Both the position numbers and the translations under genes were made by a program. The notes under the pieces are model-generated. The model ran no database searches and was not told where the DNA came from. It was given only the letters and a program-made list of their open reading frames with translations. From the NCBI GenBank assembly GCA_963575645.1, contig OY754470.1, positions 27,324,501 to 27,388,500 of the forward strand: DNA of 64,000 bases, in the 5' to 3' direction. Within the stretch, counting starts at the first letter, position 1, and every line of letters starts with the position of its first letter. This stretch comes from Xanthostigma xanthostigma. Taxonomy: Eukaryota > Arthropoda > Insecta > Raphidioptera > Raphidiidae. Shown piece by piece: positions 33,922 through 45,800 of the stretch.

Positions 33922-34035
33922 TTAAATTTTCAACATGCGGTATAGTTCAGGCCACAATACTTTCCAAATTGCTTTTTTGACGTATTGATCACCAGCATTC
34001 GGAATATCACCATTAACCACATGTTGATATATCAA
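33922..34035 (-). pseudogene. Possible transposase fossil
   Basis: Minus strand reads YQHVVNGDIPNAGDQYVKKA then IWKVLWPELYRMLKI and stop. The W-K-x-L-W-P pattern recalls C-terminal parts of Tigger/Jerky-type transposases, but only about 35 residues are present and this is not firm. Confidence 0.25.
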
Positions 34036-34189
34036 CAGAAAAAATGAAAAGATATAAATAATCAATGAAAGTACATATTTAACATAGGTAACACGATAAT
34101 GATGCCTTTTATGTATTCTTTTTTATAACGTTTCTATTTGATAATTTGTGAAATAGACGCTATATTTATTGGAATTATTATTATAGGTA

Positions 34190-34215
34190 CTAGCCTTTAC
34201 TCATGACTTCGCTTG
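34190..34215 (-). mobile_element. Helitron-like 3' end, minus strand
   Basis: On minus, 'agcgaagtcatgagtaaagg' then CTAG before T. Matches the pattern of the other ends; 5' end not found. Confidence 0.35.
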
Positions 34216-34372
34216 CGTTCCTATTAACCATATTATTAAGTTTTCTTAATTATTTTTTTCAAAATCAAATTTTGCAAAGAAAATTTAAATTATGTATAGG
34301 TACATTTTTACTTAATTTTAATCTAATACTTACGTACTAATGTACAAAATATATTTTTATATTCTTTTAGTA

Positions 34373-34470
34373 TTAAAAATTCTGATGGCGGTCCAAATTC
34401 AGACTGAAACGTAAATTGATAATTGATATAAATAAAGCTAAGTCTGAAAAATCAATCGGAAATGTTATCT
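34373..34470 (+). repeat. Second single-arm relic of hairpin element A
   Basis: 'ctgatggcggtccaaattca' followed by 'gactgaaacgtaaattg' and 'gtctgaaaaatcaatcgg'. Confidence 0.55.
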
Positions 34471-34797
34471 ATTTGACTAAGTTATCTTTGGTATACAAAA
34501 TATCTATCAAAAACACCCGCAAAAATACGAAATTACAGTCACGCCCGTTAGCATTTTATACAAAAGTTCTTCAACGTCCATAATATTGGATGATATTTTC
34601 CATCGGATGTTGATAACATGTTGTTAAAAAGAAAATGGAGAAATTGGAAAATTAGTGCAGAATCAAGTAAAACAAATGAAAAAATAGTAACTGTAAGTTT
34701 GACTTCTGTAGTGAACAGAAACATGAGAAAAGTTATTATTAACGCATTGATGTTATTATACTGGATGTTTATTATTATAGTCTAAACCAGTGATTCT

Positions 34798-35076
34798 CAA
34801 CCGCTGTGCCGCGAAATTCTTAAAGTGATCCGTCAAATTTTAGAAAATTATAATGATTTTTTTAATTACGAGTAAAGTTTAAATTAAAGAAAAGTATATG
34901 AATATGTTAAAATTATTAAATAATATAATATAAAAAGTAAATGTACAAATTATTTTAACAGGAATAGGTATTTAAATCCATAAAACTATTTTACACAGCG
35001 TATTATAGGTAGGTAAAGAACTTTTGAACTTTTCTTGTGCTGCCAAATTTTGAGACAAAAAGATTAAGAATCACTG
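34798..35076. mobile_element. hAT MITE (279 bp) with 8-bp TSD
   Basis: Termini cagtgattctcaaccgctg and, on minus, cagtgattcttaatc. Flanks gtctaaac (34790-34797) and gtttaaac (35077-35084) differ at one base. Terminal wording (CAGTG-ATTCTCAACC) is that of a widespread animal hAT MITE group. Confidence 0.8.
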
Positions 35077-35512
35077 GTTTAAACTCTAAAGCTATCAATG
35101 AAGGGAAATGATGAGAAAATTATCTAGTAACTCTTGGAATAGGGCGCTCATAAATAACAAATCAATCCGGCGATCGAACTAACTAGTTATCAATGATTAT
35201 TATTATCATTTTAGAAATGATTACAATCTACATAAAGAAATGCAAGCAATTAAAAGTTACTAAATAATAATAAAAGTAATGTTTTAACACACATTTTCAT
35301 CTTTTAAAAGAAATAACATGATGCTGCTTCTTGTTAAACGGAGAAGAACGTATTCAAATGTATGCCATTATATTTAAACGACGTATTTTCATATTATTAT
35401 GTAGTCGGCGTTGCATAATATATGTGCACAGACAACATTGTGCAGTTGCCATTTACTTTACGTGAAGCGATTATCATATACAATATACATTATACAACGT
35501 GTTTAAAGAAAT

Positions 35513-35643
35513 GGTATATTATACCACAAGGACCGAAAGTGTGATATCCTTGCCCTGTTCGCCATGATGCCCTCGGCTTTGCCTCAGGCATCATGGCGCG
35601 AAGGCAAGGATATCACATTTTCAACTAGTGTGGTGTATACTAT
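35513..35643. repeat. 131-bp hairpin D
   Basis: 'gtgatatccttgccctgttc' plus 'gccatgatgcc' pairs with 'ggcatcatggcgcgaaggca' plus 'aggatatcac'. A second, looser copy lies at 36239-36345 (gcactgcccgtcatg ... catcatgatgcgcagt). Confidence 0.75.
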
Positions 35644-35652
35644 TTTTCTTTT

Positions 35653-35856
35653 TGGAAGATTAAAAGGATGAATCCTGGTGGCATAGGATCGATGAACTAA
35701 GCAAATACTGAAGGTTTTTTTATTGCATTTTATTGTCTGACGTTTCGGAAATCTTTATACCATCTTCGTCAGACAATAAAATGTAATAAAAAAACCTTCA
35801 GTATTTGCTTAGTTCATCGATCCTATGTCACCAGGATTCATCCTTTTAATCTTCCA
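35653..35856. repeat. 204-bp hairpin element C
   Basis: Arms from 'tggaagattaaaaggatgaa' to 'ttcatccttttaatcttcca', nearly perfect, sharing 'tcctggtggcataggatcga' and the 3' flank 'ctataaattattagagtt' with element B. The loop, read on minus, is ctgacgaagatgg ... ccgaaacgtcag. Confidence 0.85.
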
Positions 35857-36238
35857 ACATTTAAACAGGATCATCGTCACTATAAATTATTAGAGTTATT
35901 TTTCACTATTTTTCTTCATACCTCGGTCGTAAGCACGCATATTAAAAACATTAATTACTTATTAAGTACACAAAAACACAGATAAATTCGAAGCAAGAAG
36001 CTTTGAGGTTATACGTAAAAACACGAATGACAGCTGTTCGCGACTATTAGCTAAAATGTAATAGGGTTGCTATGGAAACCACATCTAAACAACAGTTGAT
36101 TGGTTGTTTTTGTTTTTTTCTACCACCCGAACGTACGAACTTCTCGCATTGGTGCGTGTAATCCCACCAAAAAATAAATGTAAGACTTTCTGCCTTACAA
36201 TTGATGCCGAAAGTATGCACTTTCGATCGAGGTGTGAA

Positions 36239-36345
36239 GTAGGTAATAGTATATTGTACCACAAGGGCAGAAAATTAGAGATTCTTGCACTGCCCGTCAT
36301 GTTGCTCGAGTCGAGTCGAGGGCATCATGATGCGCAGTTCAAGGC
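36239..36345. repeat. Hairpin D, second copy
   Basis: 'gtatattgtaccacaaggg', 'gcactgcccgtcatg' and 'catcatgatgcgcagt' match hairpin D. It overlaps a 156-codon plus frame (36104-36574) which is therefore suspect. Confidence 0.5.
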
Positions 36346-36534
36346 TCTCAAATCTTCTGCCAAGGCTACCAACAAAATAGAGATAGACACCCTCTTCGCG
36401 TACGCTTCTAATAGCTCTAATTATGCTAATCTCAACTTCTTTTATTTTGAGGTTAAACATCTAATGGCGCATTTGTTTGAAATTAAAACCGTGCAATTGG
36501 CACGACACTTTTATGTGAGGACGTTACGTTTGTG

Positions 36535-36725
36535 CGTTGGATTAAACATGGATTTAGTTGAAGGCAAGATCTAAATAACAGGGATAAATTTAGTTAATAG
36601 TATTTCGTTAGATGACAGCGCGTGACGCTTTCATTGTGTATGCGTTGGATTATAACTTGCATCTTGTTAAAGGCGGCAACTAGATGACAGGGCAAAATTT
36701 ACCTACTAGAATTCCGCTTAAAATA
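36535..36725 (+). repeat. Direct repeat, two diverged copies
   Basis: 'gcgttggattaaacatggat' plus 'aacagggataaatttagtta' is repeated as 'gcgttggattataacttgca' plus 'gacagggcaaaatttaccta', about 110-115 bp apart. Confidence 0.55.
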
Positions 36726-36739
36726 TTTTATCCCTCGAC

Positions 36740-38200
36740 GGCTCATATTTTTTTAAAATTCATTTGGATAAATTATTAGCTTGTAAACTTAAAACTAGTT
36801 TTTTGGGACATTAATTAAAACTTCCTAATAGAAATTCTGATTAAGTCACATTGTATATTTTCATTTGCTTCGTGCGTTGGTATAATATTTTAGACCTGCG
36901 GAATATTATTAAAAAATAACAATGTGCAAAGATAATACTTGGTGTGTGTACCGGAGAAGTAGGTACAACAGTGGATCTCTCTACAGGGATTATCCGTGGA
37001 ATAAACATAATCAGTACGGTGAAACCTTTTACAAATTATAATAATTACCGCTCTTTAGAGTAGTATTAAAATTAATGAAGACTAAGGCGCTTCGTTTATT
37101 AAGAAAAAAAAACGAATGCTATGACATTTAATGTCTATGCATTTATGGGGAATTATTGGTAGATTAAAGTTAATATTTGGACATGGATTATGTTCATCTG
37201 GTTTATTTTGTTTAGTTTCATTAAGTTATGAGCAAAGAAATAGTCGTAGTTTTTATTATTAATTAATAAAAGTAGGATAAATTTTATACCTAGTTTGTGT
37301 TTTTGATCATTTTTATTGAGAGATCTTCTAATATAACTGCTCCTCCTTAGGATGAAATAATAGATCTATATTATTACTGATAATAATTTCCTTTTTAAGT
37401 GCCTCTTATTCTTTATTTTTATATTCTTATAATCAGCATGGAATAGTTTATTCTAGAATGTTTAGATTTTCTAAAAAATTTATTAGAGAATATTGCACAT
37501 ACCGCTAAACTATAGCGATATGTGCTTTATAATCGCTTTGTGCGTCAGGGCTGACTTTCGTTCATATAAGAAGTTATATCTAAGTGAATTTCACACGAAA
37601 TCCATTCAAATTGAAGCCTTTTGAAAAGAGGAGATTCTGATCTATAAAACTGAACCATTTTTAAATCAATTCGAGTTCATAAATACTATTAAAATTGTAA
37701 TTGAAAATTACAAACAGCAGTTGTCGGTTGGTCTGTCCGACTTAGGTATACTCACACTGTGATTTAAAAGAGCTTTTGTGAACCTCCCCTTTTTAGTAGG
37801 AGAAAAGGCTTTTTATAAACGTAACTACATTGCTGGGAACTGACTTCCACACTTCATCAGGTCAGAGAAAACGTCTATTCAGATATTCTTTGGAAAAAAC
37901 TGCTTCACATGGGCAAGTTTATTTTACATAAACGATATTTACCATCCTGAATCTTAACTGTTAAACCCTGGCGCGCTTCGAGTATACTATCCTAGGTTCA
38001 CTGTACATTCATTACAGTTTAATACAAAAATATTAGAAACATGCAATTTCTTTGAAGTTAAGAATTAAAATAAAAAAAATATAATACTTACATAATACAC
38101 ACAGCCGTTGCATTGAGTAGACGGAGTTGAAAATAATATTCCATTTAACCAGTGGTGTAGCTGAATATTTCAGGGTCCATCGTCCTAATCACATCACTAG
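36740..38200. other. No supported gene
   Basis: A 39-codon plus frame at 36922-37041 (MCKDNTWCVYRRSRYNSGSL...) has protein-like composition but nothing supports it. The rest is AT-rich. Confidence 0.35.
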
Positions 38201-38209
38201 AAACTAGAA

Positions 38210-38742
38210 CAGAGGTTCCCAAACTTTTTTGTCTCGTAGACCACTTGCCATGATTTTCGGTTTTGGGTAGACCCCCTGCTTATCTGATATTGATTTTTTG
38301 CAAATTCATTAATTTCAAATGTGTTTTTGACAACCGCTATAGTGCTACTTACTTTGAACGATTTAAATTTATAACGGTAGTGAAATGTGGTGTGAAATGT
38401 TTAGTTTTATACATTTACTAATTAGATTTAAATTAAACGAATCAAATTAAAATTTACTTTCTGTTACATAAAATAACTAAGCAAAAAATAAATGCTTTTA
38501 GTGTGAGGAATGAACCTAATGCTTTAATAATAAATTTTCAACATTTGGCATCAATTTAGTTAGTTTTAATATTAAATCTCTTCGGTTTACGATGTCCAGT
38601 TTGTTTCTTTTTTTGTTAGGAGATTCACTATCGTTCCCCATTTTCATTTCATAGACCCCCAATTTTTTTCCCGCTGACATGGACCCCTTGCAAGTTGTCG
38701 TCAACCCCTGGGGGTCGATATAGACCACTTTGGGACTCACTG
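38210..38742. mobile_element. hAT MITE (533 bp) with 8-bp TSD
   Basis: Termini cagaggttcccaaactttt and, on minus, cagtgagtcccaaagtgg. Flanks aactagaa and atctagaa match at 7 of 8. Contains 'agaccccctgc' and 'catagacccccaattttttt', wording known from widespread animal hAT MITEs. The minus frame at 38516-38740 is a shadow. Confidence 0.8.
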
Positions 38743-38899
38743 ATCTAGAACATTAGATTGTACTCACACAAAACAAATTATTGTTCTACATAGATAAAGA
38801 TCATTTTTCGGATTAAACTTTGATAAAAATGCGTAGAAAAATGTTGTTTCGTATGGAAAACTATACAAAAAACGATTTTAAATATATGAATAAGTTGTG

Positions 38900-39490
38900 G
38901 ACCAAGTGATAAATAGGACGTTATTCATAATGCCCGGGCAGTTTGAAAAATGCCCAATATGAGAGGACAGTGTGATAAAAACTATTCAAATAATTAAATT
39001 GACCGGACATTATGAATAATGCCCTTCACCTATCAGGCAGAATATTAAAAAGATATTTTTATTAAATTATTTTAATGTTGACATGCATTATTATTAGGTA
39101 TAAAATAATTATGGTAGAAAGGTACAAATAGTACTTAGTAACAAATTAAAAATATAAAACGAATATTAGTTTTTTTTAAGATAATCAGTCTTAAATTAAA
39201 AATATGTTTTTTGGCTTCGGGGGACCTCAAAACGAAAAAATATTGTAAAATACGCTCTGTTATGAGCAGGGGATGAGTTGCGTGCTCTGATTGGCTAGTG
39301 CGTATCACATATTTGTCTCTACTCCCCACGTCTTGCCAAATGTACTTAAATTATCAAATTTCCCAACAATCACATAGCAATATTCATAATGACCGGGCAC
39401 TGTGATAAATAATGAAGTCTTACTGATTACTTATTACATGGCCCGATTTGACTTGTCATTATTCACATTGCCCTGATTAATCACATAGTC
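38900..39490. repeat. Clusters of short 'cataatgnccgggca' modules
   Basis: Modules such as attcataatgcccgggca, gaccggacattatgaataat and attcataatgaccgggcact occur at 38920-39025 and 39385-39480, in both orientations, bracketing a fragment of the hairpin-ended repeat (39196-39250). Looks like subterminal repeats of an element about 0.6 kb long. Confidence 0.5.
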
Positions 39491-40380
39491 CATAAAATAT
39501 ACACTGTTTCAATCGATCAATTATTTTTCGAGCAGGATCGATTTAAAACTCTCATATGGAGAAATATTGTGTCAAATCAGATTTTCCGACAATGGTTTCT
39601 GCAACTGGGCATAATTGCAAAAATTCACTCCACACATAATATTGTTTTTTTCTATTTAAATATTGAAGTTTTTATAATTAGTTTCTTTTAACCTTAAATA
39701 CACGAAATGAATCTAGCTTAAACGTTACATTATAATTTTTAAGCTCAAATCTTCTCGTTGAAAAAGTCTTCAAGAGGTAAATGTATATTTTAACTGACGG
39801 ATTAAAATCTTAGTGAAACTTGTGCCATCACGTGAATACTTAGCATGAATGTTAATATAATCCTAGATCTAAATTATATAATTTTCATAATATCCCGGTT
39901 TAATTCCTTTAACACTTGGAGAAATCCGGTATGTAAAGAGATTTCTATGACTGTTAAGGTTAACTTCGAACACGAGACATAAGGAAAATATAATATTCGC
40001 GCCTGAAATATTAAAATTCAGACGTCGTGGTATAATATGCATAATTGACTATGAATATAGCAATAAATATTATTCTCCTCGGTAGGTTCGTCTTTTATAA
40101 TACTGAGGCAGTGGAAATAACCAATCAAAATCCTAATTTTCCCTTCTGAGTAATCCCTTCTGCATAGTTTGTACTAATGCACAGTAAAACAAATTTTACC
40201 ACCTTCAAAAGACTTAATTAAATATTTTCTGAAAATAAGAATTATCATTAAAAAAAATTATGCGAGTAGAGGTAATGGCAACACAACCAAATTTACACCA
40301 TTTTGGACGTGAAAACAAAAAAGAGAAAACGCTTCGGGAACTTCCATAGGCTTTTGAATATAAATTAAAACAATTAATTA
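39490..40380. other. No gene recognised
   Basis: AT-rich, nothing supported. Confidence 0.4.
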
Positions 40381-40398
40381 AACGGGTAATGGCTAGTA

Positions 40399-40862
40399 TG
40401 CTTAACTAATTTATTTTTGACAGATCTACAAAACAAAAGAACAGTTGATTTATTTTTATTTTCTAAATATTTCCGAAACTATAAAGTTTAGAAAAAAAAA
40501 TTATTACAAAACTTTCTTGAAAAAATAAATAGCATAATAAACCGTTATGAAAAATATACCATTATTATATAAAAAATGGCATTATAGTATATATTTCTTT
40601 TGCGCATGCGCCGATTTTTCCCAAAAACAATAGACCTCTTCATATTTACGTACCAAACACCCTCCCAATATTTGGTTCCAATCCGTTTATTCGTTTGATC
40701 TGTATCGTGCTCACAGACAAACAGACGCACAGAGTTTTTTCCAAAAATATGTTTTTTTTAGATTCAGGGAACTTCAAAACGAAAATATATTGTAAAATTT
40801 TGAAAAACGATTTTTGACCTAAACTAGTACCTACCATTCCCCACTTGTGGGTTGGAATGGTA
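40399..40862 (+). repeat. Dispersed ~460-bp repeat, copy 3 (most complete)
   Basis: Runs from 'tatgcttaactaatttattt' to the hairpin end 'ccccacttgtgggttggaat' plus 'ggta'. It starts directly after a Helitron-like CTAG (40393-40396). Minus-strand frames at 40545-40837 are shadows shared with the other copies. Confidence 0.75.
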
Positions 40863-41190
40863 ATAGAATAATTTGACCTCAGATATTTCAGAAATAATTA
40901 ACTCTATATCCTGGCACTTTACTGCTTATAATGATGTCGAAAAAATATAGGATGCTATTTAAAATATAAACGTTGGATGCCAATGATTCGTTACTTATGT
41001 CGGATTGCGTCCCCATATTAATTATTCAATCCTTCCAATATTTCAACTTTTAACTAAAAAGGTAAAACAATAAGCTGCGTGAAAACTTTTCGCGTAAACA
41101 CCTGTATAAACGTAGTTATACAGCATCAGATATATAGGACAAGTCGTTACTATGTGATCACAGAGACTGTTATTCCAGTTACACAAAAAC

Positions 41191-41573
41191 CACAGTGAAA
41201 AATCATTGTGACTTTGTCACGTCGATCCCGACCAAGCAAACACTCGGTCGGACGTTACGTGTACGTCGACTACTCGGTTAGAGCGACTGTCGTGATTGCG
41301 GAGACATGGAACAACATACATTGCTTTGGAATGTAGTTACCTCTTGTCAGATCACAGTGATCATTATAGACGGCTGATCACGCCGAATGCCACCCGACCG
41401 AGCAAACAGTCGGTCGGACGTTACATCGGCGTTAGTCGGCTACTCGGTTGAAGTGACCGTCGTGATTGCGGTGACATGGAACAACATAATTATGTTACTT
41501 TGAAACGTAGTTACCTCTTGTCAGATCACAGTGATCATTTTAGACGATTGGTCACAGTGATTTTTTCATCGTG
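41191..41573. mobile_element. TIR element with two internal direct repeats
   Basis: 'cacagtgaaaaatcattgtg' and, on minus, 'cacgatgaaaaaatcactgt' form the ends. Inside, 'gcaaacactcggtcggacgt' ... 'acctcttgtcagatcacagt' occurs twice, about 170 bp apart. No TSD found. Confidence 0.55.
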
Positions 41574-42041
41574 AAGTTATTTATTCGCCAACTCTATACA
41601 TCATAACTGATTGCAGTAAAAGAATGAACCAGTTCCGAACATATTATATAACTGTACCGAACAAACAATAGATTGCACTTTTTCGTTTTTTTAAACTATT
41701 TTTTAAAGTTTTACTGAATTCACCAACTTTGATGGAAGCACTATTGTTTGCTACTCAGTCCTCATTTCAACTGTAAATAATATTTATGCTGGTAAGAAAC
41801 TTGGCGCATGTAATTAATCGATGCCTGGAAAAGTTTTTTATGACTGCATCATTTTTCATTTTCAAATAAATCGACTAAATTGAATTATTGCACTATTCTA
41901 ATGTGTAAATTTTAATTCCAATTTTAATATAAAGAAGATAGTGGTATACTTTCTAAAAGCATACTTGTCTTGATTTAGTTTTCATTATCCATTTAATTTG
42001 TATCACATTTTGTAAAGAAACCTAAAAAACACACCACCGAC

Positions 42042-42845
42042 GGCTCCGTGAAACCAGCCGCAACTTTGTTAGCCGCATGGACCAAAATGGGTGGGCTGGT
42101 TTGTGCTTCGTTTGTGCCCTTTCCTGCTTTAAAAATTTTCGTTCCTGCTTTTAGCGTTTCCGAGAAAATCGAAAATTTTATAACTGCGGCCAGGATCACG
42201 CCAGCCGCAACTTTTTTGATTTTGTAATTTTTTTACTTGCGGCTGGTTTGTGCTTCGTTTGTGCCCTTTCCTGCTCCAAAAAAATTCGTTCCTGCTTTTC
42301 GCGTTTCCGAGAAAATCGAAGAAATTTTAGCTGCGGCCAGGTTCACGCTAGCCGCAACTTTTTGGAATTTGTACATTTTTTACTTGCGGCTGGTTTGTGC
42401 TTCGTTTGTGCCTTTTCCTGCTTAAAAAAATTTCGTTCCTGCTTTTCCCGTTCTCGAGAAAATCAAAAAAGAAAATTCGGTAAGCGTGAAGTTAGCCGCA
42501 ACTTTGTTAGCCGCACGGACCAAAATAGGTGGGATGGATTGAGCTTCGTTTGTGCCTTTTCCTGCTTAAAAAATTTTCGTTCCTGCTTTACGAGTTTCCG
42601 AGAAAAATACGAAAAAAGAAAATGCAATTCTACACTGACCGGCACAAAAAACGCAACACCTAAAATGATGACCAGTTTAGAATTGCAATAACTTTTAAAC
42701 GTATCGCTCGACTTGAATGAGTTTTTTTTTATTTGAAAGGTCTATGCTTTGTCAATATTTCTGTAAGTGCTCTGCTCATTTTGGCGCTCTTCCATTTCGG
42801 CTGTAAAGAATAACGCTAATGCTCGTTTTCCCCATACACATTGAA
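42042..42845 (+). repeat. Left terminus with four ~147-bp repeats
   Basis: 'ggctggtttgtgcttcgttt' begins units at 42094, 42241 and 42388, with a variant at 42532 (spacing 147, 147, 144). Each unit has 'gttcctgctttt', 'tccgagaaaatcga' and 'gccgcaacttt'. Because 147 is 49 codons, a repeat-derived 147-residue frame stays open; it is not a gene. A ~200-bp linker joins the satellite array and begins 'cactgaccggcacaaaaaac'. Confidence 0.85.
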
Positions 42846-45800
42846 ATCTGTGTTTTTGCATATTCTCTACTTGCAGCTCGAAAAACTGTTTAGAACTGCT
42901 AAAGTATTATGACGCGGCTGATTAGTGCCTACTATGGAAAGTTTCCTGCCTTCATAATATGTTCGAAATATTTAACCCTTTCTAGAGAAAATCGACATAT
43001 TCTAATATATCTGTGTTTTTACTTATTCTGGACGTGCGGCTCGAGAAACTGTTTGGAACTGCTGATGTATTATGACGCGGCTGATTAGTGCCTACTGTGG
43101 AAAGATTCCTGCCTTCATAATATGTTCGGAAAACTTAACCCTCTCTGGAGAAAATCGACATATTCTAATATATCTGTGTTTTTACTTATTCTGGACGTGC
43201 GGCTCGAGAAACTGTTTGGAACTGCTGATGTATTATGACGCGGCTGATTAGTGCCTACTGTGGAAAGATTCCTGCCTTCATAATATGTTCGGAAAACTTA
43301 ACCCTCTCTGGAGAAAATCGACATATTCTAATATATCTGTGTTTTTACTTATTCTGGACGTGCGGCTCGAGAAACTGTTTGGAACTGCTGAAGTATTATG
43401 ACGTGGCTGATTAGTGCCTACTATGGAAAGATTCCTGCCTTCATAATATGTTCGGAAAATTTAACCCTTTATAGAGAAAATCGACATATTCTAATATATC
43501 TGTGTTTTTACGTATTCTGGACGTGCGGCTCGACAAACTGTTTGGAACTGCTGAAGTATTATGACGTGGCTGATTAGTGCCTACTATGGAAAGATTCCTG
43601 CCTTCATAATATGTTCGGAAAATCTAACCCTTTTTGGAGAAAATCGACATATTCTAATATATCTATGTTTTTACGTATTCTGGACGTGCGGCTCGACAAA
43701 CTGTTTGGAACTGCTGAATTATTATGATGCGGATGATTAGTGCCTACTATGGAAAGATTCCTGCCTCCATAATATGTTCGGAATATTTAACCCTTTCTAA
43801 AGAAAAACGACATATTCTAATATATCTGTGTTTTTACGTATTCTGGACGTGCGGCTGGACAAACTGTTTGGAACTGCTGAAGTATTATGACGTGGCTGAT
43901 TAGTGCCTACTATGGAAAGATTCCTGCCTTCATAATATGTTCGGAATATTTAACCCTTTCTAAAGAAAATCGACATATTCTAATATATCTGTGTTTTTAC
44001 TTATTCTGGACGTGCGGCTCGAGAAACTGTTTGGAACTGCTGAAGTATTATGACGCGGCTGATTAGTGCCTACTATGGAAAGATTCCTGCCTCCATAATA
44101 TGTTCGGAATATTTAACCCTTTCTAAAGAAAATCGACATATTCTAATATATCTGTGTTTTTACTTATTCTGGACGTGCGGCTCGAGAAACTGTTTGGAAC
44201 TGCTGAAGTATTATGACGCGGCTGATTAGTGCCTACTATGGAAAGATTCCTGCCTTCATAATATGTTCGGAAAATTTAACCCTTTGTAGAGAAAATCGAC
44301 ATATTCTCATATATCTGTGTTTTTACGTATTCTGGACGTGCGGCTCGAAAAACTGTTTGGAACTGCTGAAGTATTATGTTGCGGCTGATTAGTACCTACT
44401 ATGGAAAGATTCCTGCCTTCATAATATGTTCGGAAAATTTAACCCTTTTTGGAGAAAATCGACATATTCTAATATATCTATGTTTTTACGTATTCTGGAC
44501 GTGCGGCTCGACAAACTGTTTGGAACTGCTGATGTATTATGACTCAGCTGATTAGTGCCTACTATGGAAAGATTCCTGCCTTCATAATATGTTCGGAATA
44601 TTTAACCCTTTCTAAAGAAAATCGACATATTATAATATATCTGTGTTTTTACTTATTCTGGACGTGCGGCTCGAGAAACTGTTTGGAACTGCTGATGTAT
44701 TATGACGCGGCTGATTAGTGCCTACTGTGGAAAGATTCCTGCCTTCATAATATGTTCGGAAAACTTAACCCTCTCTGGAGAAAATCGACATATTCTAATA
44801 TATCTGTGTTTTTACTTATTCTGGACGTGCGGCTCGAGAAACTGTTTGGAACTGCTGAAGTATTATGACGTGGCTGATTAGTGCCTACTATGGAAAGATT
44901 CCTGCCTTCATAATATGTTCGAAAAATTTAACCCTTTATAGAGAAAATCGACATATTCTAATATATCTGTGTTTTTACGTATTCTGGACGTGCGGCTCGA
45001 CAAACTGTTTGGAACTGCTGAAGTATTATGACGTGGCTGATTAGTGCCTACTATGGAAAGATTCCTGCCTTCATAATATGTTCGGAAAATCTAACCCTTT
45101 TTGGAGAAAATCGACATATTCTAATATATCTATGTTTTTACGTATTCTGGACGTGCGGCTCGACAAACTGTTTGGAACTGCTGAATTATTATGATGCGGA
45201 TGATTAGTGCCTACTATGGAAAGATTCCTGCCTCCATAATATGTTCGGAATATTTAACCCTTTCTAAAGAAAAACGACATATTCTAATATATCTGTGTTT
45301 TTACGTATTCTGGACGTGCGGCTCGACAAACTGTTTGGAACTGCTGAAGTATTATGACGTGGCTGATTAGTGCCTACTATGGAAAGATTCCTGCCTTCAT
45401 AATATGTTCGGAATATTTAACCCTTTCTAAAGAAAATCGACATATTCTAATATATCTGTGTTTTTACTTATTCTGGACGTGCGGCTCGAGAAACTGTTTG
45501 GAACTGCTGAAGTATTATGACGCGGCTGATTAGTGCCTACTATGGAAAGATTCCTGCCTCCATAATATGTTCGGAATATTTAACCCTTTCTAAAGAAAAT
45601 CGACATATTCTAATATATCTGTGTTTTTACTTATTCTGGACGTGCGGCTCGAGAAACTGTTTGGAACTGCTGAAGTATTATGACGCGGCTGATTAGTGCC
45701 TACTATGGAAAGATTCCTGCCTTCATAATATGTTCGGAAAATTTAACCCTTTGTAGAGAAAATCGACATATTCTCATATATCTGTGTTTTTACGTATTCT

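Noticed and set aside
36104..36574. 156-codon plus frame
   Set aside because: Overlaps hairpin D copy 2 and the direct repeat at 36535-36725, and three minus-strand frames overlap it; no family recognised.
36922..37041. 39-codon plus frame (MCKDNTWCVYRRSRYNSGSL...)
   Set aside because: Short enough to arise by chance; no signal peptide, splice border or relative recognised.
42248..42691. 147-residue Cys/Phe/Arg-rich plus frame, duplicated exactly at 61404-61847 on minus
   Set aside because: It is translation of the 147-bp terminal tandem repeat; 147 is divisible by three so the frame stays open. Exact duplication reflects the inverted arms, not a conserved gene.
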